A program made the position numbers and the translations under genes. DNA of 64,000 nt from Lota lota (lineage: Eukaryota; Chordata; Actinopteri; Gadiformes; Lotidae), in contig JACYXH010000718.1 in assembly GCA_026745465.1 (NCBI GenBank), positions 187,190 through 251,189 of the forward strand. Reading direction: 5' to 3'. Positions 58,359 through 64,000 of the stretch are shown in pieces. The notes below the pieces were generated by a model, which saw only the letters and a program-made list of their open reading frames with translations, searched no databases and had not been told where the DNA came from. Numbering within the stretch: position 1 is the stretch's first letter; each line of letters opens with the position of its first letter.

Positions 58359-58888
58359 CAGGGCGTAGATCAGAGGCGACTTTTCTCTGCATGACCTCAA
58401 ATGATGTGACACCACGAGATGTGGAAAGGGCAGTTAAAAAATGGGATTGTGAAGAACATCTGTCCCGAGAAAAACGCCTTAGGGGAGCACAACCCGCCAA
58501 CTATGGACAGGGAAATAAACAGAAACGAGAAAGCGCATCGTCTTCCCAGCGAAGCCCTTGGAGAGATGATAGGAACTCCGAGCCTTATGCTCATCAAGAA
58601 GACCATTTAGCTCGTAGTCAGCCTAAACCACAGGACCAACAACGGATGAGGACCTTCCACCAATCATATTTTGACCGACAGAGCCCTATAGATAGAGGAC
58701 TTGGGGGGAAAAGAGACACTCAACCGCCCCGGAAACCACAGGAAGGGTCACCCCTAGGAGGGGGAAGGCCACTCACCGGTAGGAAACCCCCATACCTGTC
58801 CCATGAAGATTACCTTAAATTAGATAAGGCAGGGAAGGACGCTCTCCGAGCCGATCGGGATCGAGCGGCCGGAGGGCTTAAGAACTGA
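58355..58888 (+). CDS. Basic Arg/Gln/Pro-rich ORF, probable nucleocapsid-like
   Basis: 177 codons in the -1 frame relative to gag, with ATG overlapping the gag stop as ATGA. It is rich in Arg, Lys, Gln, Pro, Ser and Gly (NKQKRESASSSQRSPWRD, GGGRPLTGRKPP), low in hydrophobics, and has two Cys and no knuckle. This is the composition of an RNA-binding nucleocapsid. The C-terminus YLSHEDYLKLDKAGKDALRA is a short charged helix. It is most likely made as a Gag fusion by frameshift. It ends in TGA overlapping the protease ATG. Confidence 0.65.
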   Translation: MTGRRSEATFLCMTSNDVTPRDVERAVKKWDCEEHLSREKRLRGAQPANYGQGNKQKRESASSSQRSPWRDDRNSEPYAHQEDHLARSQPKPQDQQRMRTFHQSYFDRQSPIDRGLGGKRDTQPPRKPQEGSPLGGGRPLTGRKPPYLSHEDYLKLDKAGKDALRADRDRAAGGLKN

Positions 58889-59490
58889 TGGAGCCACAGG
58901 TACGGGTCACGATAGACGGTGCGTACTGGGAAGGGAATAATATCTATACTATAGTAGATGGAAAACCTTACCTAGTGGACACCGGAGCAGAGGTGTCAAT
59001 GACCCGAAGAGACCTGAAAATAATCGGACACCTGAAAGTACAATTAGCCAATGGTGAAACAAGAACTATGCCATGTGGCATCTGGAAAGGAGTAATATGG
59101 CTCATAGGCCCTAATGATCTAGTCACCATAGAAGATTTAAAGGAATTACAGAAACCAAAAAGGATAAGACGTCCCATGAGAAAAAGATTGTTGAATCTTC
59201 AAACTAAAGTGCTTAGAATTGGACTTATACCTGATGACCCTATTGTAACGCGATCATGGTATAAAACCATTAATGTACCCACCACCATAGAGGAAAAAGT
59301 CAAGGAGAGCGATTTCACTAAGCAAGGAAAAGGGCAATTAGGGGACCTTCTAAAAAAGGCGCAAATCAGCCATTTTAAAAATGATTGTGGAACGTTATCA
59401 GCACATTATACTCACACTATTATAGGAGGAGTACACCCGGCCGTGCGCCAATATCCCTTACACCCGGATGCCATAAAAGAAATGGATTGA
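58888..59490 (+). CDS. Retroviral protease plus start of RT
   Basis: ATG overlaps the preceding stop (TGATG). Residues around 30-37 read LVDTGAEVS, the aspartic protease active site, which works as a homodimer and cleaves the viral polyproteins. The last part (GGVHPAVRQYPLHPDAIKEM) is already the N-terminus of RT. The frame then ends at TGA 59488-59490, so protease and RT are separated by a frame break, not by a designed gap. In the protease frame a TAA lies seven bases before the ATG, so translation cannot enter from upstream without restarting. Confidence 0.85.
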   Translation: MEPQVRVTIDGAYWEGNNIYTIVDGKPYLVDTGAEVSMTRRDLKIIGHLKVQLANGETRTMPCGIWKGVIWLIGPNDLVTIEDLKELQKPKRIRRPMRKRLLNLQTKVLRIGLIPDDPIVTRSWYKTINVPTTIEEKVKESDFTKQGKGQLGDLLKKAQISHFKNDCGTLSAHYTHTIIGGVHPAVRQYPLHPDAIKEMD

Positions 59491-62093
59491 TCGTAAACGA
59501 ATTAACCGCATTAGGAATAATAAGAGAAGAACCCAATCCTATGACAAATAGTCCCATACAAGCCGTGAAAAAGCCTGATGGCTCATGGAGACCCGTGATC
59601 AACTTTAAGGCCTTAAATAGAAGAACAGTAGCGAATAAAGCAAGTCTGATAAACCCACAAGGAGCCTTGAAAACACTGAAGGTTAGGAAATTTAAATCCT
59701 GTATTGATTTAGCGAATGGATTCTTTTCCCTACCATTGGCAAGACCATCTCAAGCTAAAACAGTATTTACGCACCGAGGAAAGGCATATGTATGGCAAAG
59801 ATTGCCCCAAGGCTATAAAAATTCTCCTAACGTGTTCCAGTCTGCGGTAATGGAAGTATTGGAAGGACTCCCAGTCACTATCTATATAGCTGATGTGTTC
59901 ATTGCCAATGATACAGAAGAAGAACACCTGGAGCTGTTGGAGAAGGTAATACAACGGTTATCAGACGCAGGGTTGAAATTGAATCTAACCAAATGTCAAT
60001 TCGGCAAGTTTCAAGTCAATTATTTAGGTTTCCAAATCTCCACGGATTTAGGTTTATCAGATGGATATAGAAGTAAAATCGAGAAGATAATTCCTCCAAC
60101 AACCATCAGAGAGTTACAACAAATACTAGGCCTATGTAATTACGTACGAGATCATGTGCCAAGCTACCAGAAATACGCCAAGCCCCTATATGCGTGTTTA
60201 CGGAAAAAAGACGAGACAGATTTCCAATGGACGGCGACGGACCAAAACAACCTCGAAATACTTAAAAAAGCAATCAGAGAGGCAGTACGTTTGCAACCAA
60301 GAGATCCTACTACACGATTAGTGGTAGGAATCAACCTAGAAGACACTGACGCCGTGGTAACTGTATGCAACGAAGGAAAACAACTAGTAACGCTATGGAG
60401 TTATGTGCTAACTACAGTAGAGCAGAAATATCCAGCTGAAGAAAAAGAACTAGCTGTAATAGCACGTTATTGGAGCTCACTGAAAGACCTAGCACAGGGA
60501 CAACAGATCAAAATAACCACACAAAGTAACGTTCACAGGTTCTTACGTAAAGGGACTATAGAAAGTACCAAAGCAACTAATACCAGGTGGGGACGATGGG
60601 AGGATATACTTCTAGACCCCGATTTAGAAATTGGTACGATACAACAAACTTCCCAGAGCCCGGAGAAACCAGAACCTAGTCAAAAAGGAGAATATGAATG
60701 GACATTGTATACGGATGGTTCCAAGAAGGCACAAGATCATCAAGCCTATTGGGGATATATCCTATATCATAAAGACAGAGAAAGCTGGCGACAGAGAGGA
60801 AAGGTAGAAGGCAGCGCACAAGTGGGAGAAGTTACAGCTATTTTAGAAGGACTTCTCGAACTAGAGAAACGACATATAAAAAGAGCTAGAATTATCACGG
60901 ATAGTCACTACTGTGTACAGGCACTAAAGGAGGACCTCACAATCTGGGAAGAAAATGGGTTTGAGGGAGCAAAAGGAAAACAAGTAGCGCACTACGAGTT
61001 GTGGACCAAGATAGCACAGATGAGACACACTTTAGATTTAGAGGTGATCCATCAAAAGGCCCACACCAAGGAAGGAGAGCACTGGCAAGGGAATCAAAAC
61101 GTCGATCGCTACGTTCAATTAAGGAAAGTTGTGTTCGTCAATATCGAGGATTGGGAAGAAACCCCGTGGGGGAAAGTAGTCCCAGACAAGTCCGTGGAAA
61201 AGGTCGTGCTGGCCGTCCATGAGGGATTGGCCCATGCCGGAGCCACACCGACACGGAGGGAATTGGTGGAAAGTAGGCTCAGTATCACAGATAAGAAGAT
61301 CCAGCAGGTCCTAAAAAACTGTGTGAAGTGTGGACAATATAATGCCGGACGAAGAGGACAAAGAGTAGATGGTCTCACCATAAAAAGTACCATACCTTGG
61401 GGTTCAGTATGTATGGATGTAGCTGGCCCTATGGGTATTAAGGGAACAAAAGGTGAGAAATACATAATTGTATTAGTAGATTCAATGACAGGATATGTGA
61501 CGGCCAGGGCAGTTAGAGCAGCCAACGGCAACAGTGTAGTCAATATGTTGATACAAGTTTGCAGTGATTTGGGAGTTCCCAAGGAATTACGAACCGATAA
61601 CGGCTCCCATTTTCGTAACAAACAAGTGGATCAATGGTGTCAGCAGCACGGAGTGGAAAGGATCTATTCGCCCCCATACACTCCTCAAGCCAACGGGGTA
61701 GTAGAAAGAACAATAGGGCTAATAAAATTATGGATAGGGAAAAATGAAAACACTAAGTTATGGAGTACTAAAATGGTGGAAATCGGACAGTCGTTGAACG
61801 ATCGACATCGTGCTCAGAGACCCTCCACTTCCCAGGAGTTAAATCAACGCCCCTTCTCCTCAGAAAAGGTGGGACGACTTCCAAACCTCAAAACAGGGGT
61901 GGACCCGCCAAAAATACCTTTTTATGTAGGACAACGAGTCTGGGTGAAGGCAAGAGATCATCCCTCCGGAACAGCTGTAAAACCTAAATACGAAATACAA
62001 GATATTGTGACAAGGATCATCGATAGTAACACAGTGTTGTTAAATAAGAAAGGGATACAAGGAGTGAGCCAACTCAAACCGATTTCAGACTAA
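59480..62093 (+). CDS. Retroviral pol: RT, RNase H, integrase (defective)
   Basis: The frame is -1 to protease, open from 59385, but recognisable RT starts near 59480 (NGLIVNELTALGIIREEPNP). Counting residues from 59385: the RT active site reads YIAD at 167-170 (LPQGYKNSPNVFQ at ~139), so the first of the paired Asp residues is Ala. RNase H has Asp near 440 (YTDGSK), Glu ~480, Asp ~506 (ITDSHYC) and Asp ~571. Integrase has a zinc finger (HEGLAHAG…CVKCGQYNAG) and the D, D-35-E triad at ~676 (MDVAGP), 736 (TDNGS) and ~771 (VVERT). The order and the RT context after the active site resemble spumaviruses. It lacks its own ATG. No canonical slippery site lies in the overlap. Confidence 0.88.
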
Positions 62094-62111
62094 GGACGAC
62101 TAGGAATCACG

Positions 62112-63686
62112 ATGGCAAAACAGATAGGGAAGACAACCTCATCATTAAATAATGATGATAGACGTACAAGATTAACTGAAATACCATACATCAAATTGGC
62201 CAATGTTAAAGCAGCAGTGATCCTACGAAGAGGAATTGAAGGGATATGGGCTGGAAGAGCCCTGTCCAAACTACATTATGCCCGTCGAGGCTACCTGACG
62301 GGATTTTTAGAGTTGTTTGTGTGGCGAAAAATAGGGAGTACCTGTATCCTCTGTGGAAAGGACACGGGATTGTCCGTCCTATACGAGGGCCCAGGGAAGC
62401 TGAGACCCATGGCTTTTAAACCAAAGAAAGAAGAAATGCAGAACTTAATGCCAGCCCCGGTAAAAGTAATGGATGCAATTATTTGCGGAAGCTGCCGCAT
62501 TAAAATACTCCCAAGGACTATAGTATACACTCAATGGAGCCTAGATGACCCTCTGTCACGGAACTCGAGATGTAGATGTGAATGGGATGGCGAAAACATC
62601 AAGGATTGTGACTGGTGTATAGAGATGATGGAAGACGAACGTTTACGTAGTCTACCACCAGCAGAAGGATGGGAGGTGAGGCGGTTTTTTGAACCACTGG
62701 AAGAAATGACTCCAGAGCAAAAAGTTGGGTTTGCACCCATCTTGCCGCCCTTATCTGAGGATAATAACCTTTCCCATACAGATATAGGTGAGGGAGACAA
62801 AAATCTCTATGATGTACCCAGGCCATTGGGGACTGTAGGGCCCTCCGCAATCCTCGTCTCCTGTTCGGAAAGCGCCCAAGCTCAAACGAAGGATACGATT
62901 TGCCACGGTCAGTCAGAAGAGCAAATGTTCCAATCCTTAGAACGTGCAGCCCCAACTGCTCCCCCGGCCTCTTGTATGAAGGACAACCTTTCACGCTTAG
63001 AAGAAGCAATTCGACATTGTTGGCCGGAAGATCAGACGTTCTGTGAGGAAAGACAACCGCCAATGGGAGCTACCCACCACAAGAAAGGGTTTCGGGTGTA
63101 CCGTGATCCTGCCCAATATCTCCAACTAGTTAGTATGGAACAACTGCCCGAGGATCAACAAGAAAGGGCTATACGGGCAGGGTGGTCTGGTCCGTGGGAA
63201 AATACGGACTGGGCTCGGTTAATTAATGAAGTCATCCGAGATCCCAATATTCCTGTTACCCCCTTACAAATATCCAAAGAAAGAGGAGTTTCCACAAGTC
63301 ATCTCAAATACTTAGCCACTACATTAGATGGATGGGGGAGTCATGAATCTATGGCAATACTGAAAAGAAAGTCGCTCAAAGTAACCCCTGAGGATTGGCG
63401 ACGAGAAGGGGTTTTACAGCGGCCGGGCACAATAGCCAATAGAACGAGTCAACCCTGGAAACCAGAGGACCACCTAGAGGTGGAGCTTATAGTACAGATG
63501 GTAATCGTGCCCTACAAAAATATCCAGTCCGTGGGAGCTACAGTTGTAGTACTAAGACGCGTTTCTCCTGACGAGATACCATCTAGCGAGATAGTACCAA
63601 TACCACCTCCGACTGCACAGCAGAGATGGAAAAAATGGATGAAATGGATGAAATGGCGGAAAGACAAGAAACCTCAAAGACAGTAA
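62112..63686 (+). CDS. 524-codon ORF of unknown function between pol and the last ORF
   Basis: ATG lies 18 bases after the pol stop. It has no signal peptide and no membrane segment. Cys pairs CILC (~77-80) and CGSC (~125) with CRC and CDWC (~154-169) look like a zinc-ribbon or treble-clef site. Residues 210-320 are acidic, Ser/Pro-rich and probably disordered. A helix-turn-helix-like stretch (LQISKERGVSTSHLKYL) lies near 384. The C-terminus ends in a Trp/Lys repeat (WKKWMKWMKWRK) followed by basic residues. I do not recognise it. A transcription regulator or a nucleic-acid-binding accessory protein is possible. The next ORF overlaps its last 61 bases. Confidence 0.75.
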   Translation: MAKQIGKTTSSLNNDDRRTRLTEIPYIKLANVKAAVILRRGIEGIWAGRALSKLHYARRGYLTGFLELFVWRKIGSTCILCGKDTGLSVLYEGPGKLRPMAFKPKKEEMQNLMPAPVKVMDAIICGSCRIKILPRTIVYTQWSLDDPLSRNSRCRCEWDGENIKDCDWCIEMMEDERLRSLPPAEGWEVRRFFEPLEEMTPEQKVGFAPILPPLSEDNNLSHTDIGEGDKNLYDVPRPLGTVGPSAILVSCSESAQAQTKDTICHGQSEEQMFQSLERAAPTAPPASCMKDNLSRLEEAIRHCWPEDQTFCEERQPPMGATHHKKGFRVYRDPAQYLQLVSMEQLPEDQQERAIRAGWSGPWENTDWARLINEVIRDPNIPVTPLQISKERGVSTSHLKYLATTLDGWGSHESMAILKRKSLKVTPEDWRREGVLQRPGTIANRTSQPWKPEDHLEVELIVQMVIVPYKNIQSVGATVVVLRRVSPDEIPSSEIVPIPPPTAQQRWKKWMKWMKWRKDKKPQRQ

Positions 63687-64000
63687 ATCTAGAAACAACA
63701 GGACGACACAGACAGACCCGACCACTAAAACCCAGACAGAAAACTCGACGGACCGACCAAGGTAATATTGTAATACCATTACGATATGAGCAAGTACTCT
63801 TAGATGAACCCACAAAAGATTGGGATTACCACAGACAAGCCTGCGGAACAGCAGCATATTATTGTACGAACGAAACCCAGGAAAGAGCACTAGATCTCAC
63901 CAATACAATACCAAACAATCACGTGCAATGCATTATGTCTCCTGTGACCCTGGGGAAATGGCGCATACAACAGATAGGGAAACAAGGAGGTTCCCAACCA
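63626..64000 (+). CDS. N-terminal 125 codons of a further ORF (env position), cut by window end
   Basis: ATG 63626 lies inside the end of the previous ORF, in another frame, and the frame is open to the last base. The visible part starts with Met/Asp/Glu repeats, then a basic stretch (RPLKPRQKTRRTDQ), then a region with four Cys and one N-glycosylation sequon (NET). The position is that expected for env, and spumavirus Env has a long cytoplasmic N-terminus, but no hydrophobic leader is seen in these 125 residues. Env is therefore only a positional guess. Confidence 0.5.
   Translation, partial: MEKMDEMDEMAERQETSKTVNLETTGRHRQTRPLKPRQKTRRTDQGNIVIPLRYEQVLLDEPTKDWDYHRQACGTAAYYCTNETQERALDLTNTIPNNHVQCIMSPVTLGKWRIQQIGKQGGSQP

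Noticed and set aside
59352-59358. Slippery A_AAA_AAG in the protease frame as the protease-pol shift site
   Set aside because: After a -1 shift the frame hits TAA at 59376-59378, far before recognisable RT resumes in that frame.

Overview
The window is eukaryotic nuclear DNA from a teleost fish. The evidence is a 36-exon alpha-2-macroglobulin (A2M) gene with GT-AG introns, long dinucleotide microsatellites, a Tc1 relic, a DIRS relic, hAT-type and other miniature elements, a tRNA-derived SINE and at least five families of LTR element. There are no bacterial genes. The species cannot be fixed from sequence alone.

Layout. (1) 1-4985 is the minus-strand 5' end of an A2M paralogue (exons 1-5 and part of exon 6), running off the left edge. 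It is one arm of a large inverted duplication. (2) 4985-21710 is a mobile-element graveyard between the arms: a minus-strand LTR of the retrovirus family seen at the right end, a foldback element split by a solo LTR, a DIRS-like relic split by Tc1, a MITE, and a minus-strand Ty3/gypsy relic with integrase before reverse transcriptase. That relic is itself split by a solo LTR and ends in an LTR next to a perfect tRNA-Pro primer site. (3) 21710-31666 is the other arm, interrupted by a chromodomain-bearing Ty3/gypsy element (21959-26987). (4) 27259-51646 is the plus-strand A2M gene. All 36 exons could be placed, every junction keeps frame, and the spliced length is 4401 nt (1466 residues plus stop). 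Its introns hold a hAT MITE sitting on a splice donor, a hAT transposase relic, foldbacks, a SINE, a gypsy relic with a nested solo LTR, and a 1-kb minisatellite. (5) 52899-64000 is the 5' part of an endogenous retrovirus: a 2.1-kb LTR, a tRNA-Lys1,2 primer site, a 986-codon gag-like ORF, a basic 177-codon ORF, protease, pol (RT, RNase H, integrase), a 524-codon ORF unfamiliar to me, and the start of another ORF running off the right edge.

How it fits together. The A2M gene should encode a secreted thioester protease trap, with a signal peptide, a bait region in exons 17-18 and a GCGEQ thioester in exon 24. The two divergent copies share about 0.5 kb of 5' flank. The gypsy insertion is present in only one arm, so it came after the duplication.

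The most unusual locus is the retrovirus. Its organisation and RT context look nearest to spumaretrovirus-like fish elements. A region of Gag resembles a macro domain. A slippery A_AAA_AAA heptamer lies six bases before the end of the gag stop codon and leads into the basic ORF. A TGATG stop/start overlap precedes protease. The large extra ORF lies between pol and the last ORF. Pol itself carries a frame break and a substituted RT catalytic residue, while gag, the basic ORF and the 524-codon ORF remain open.
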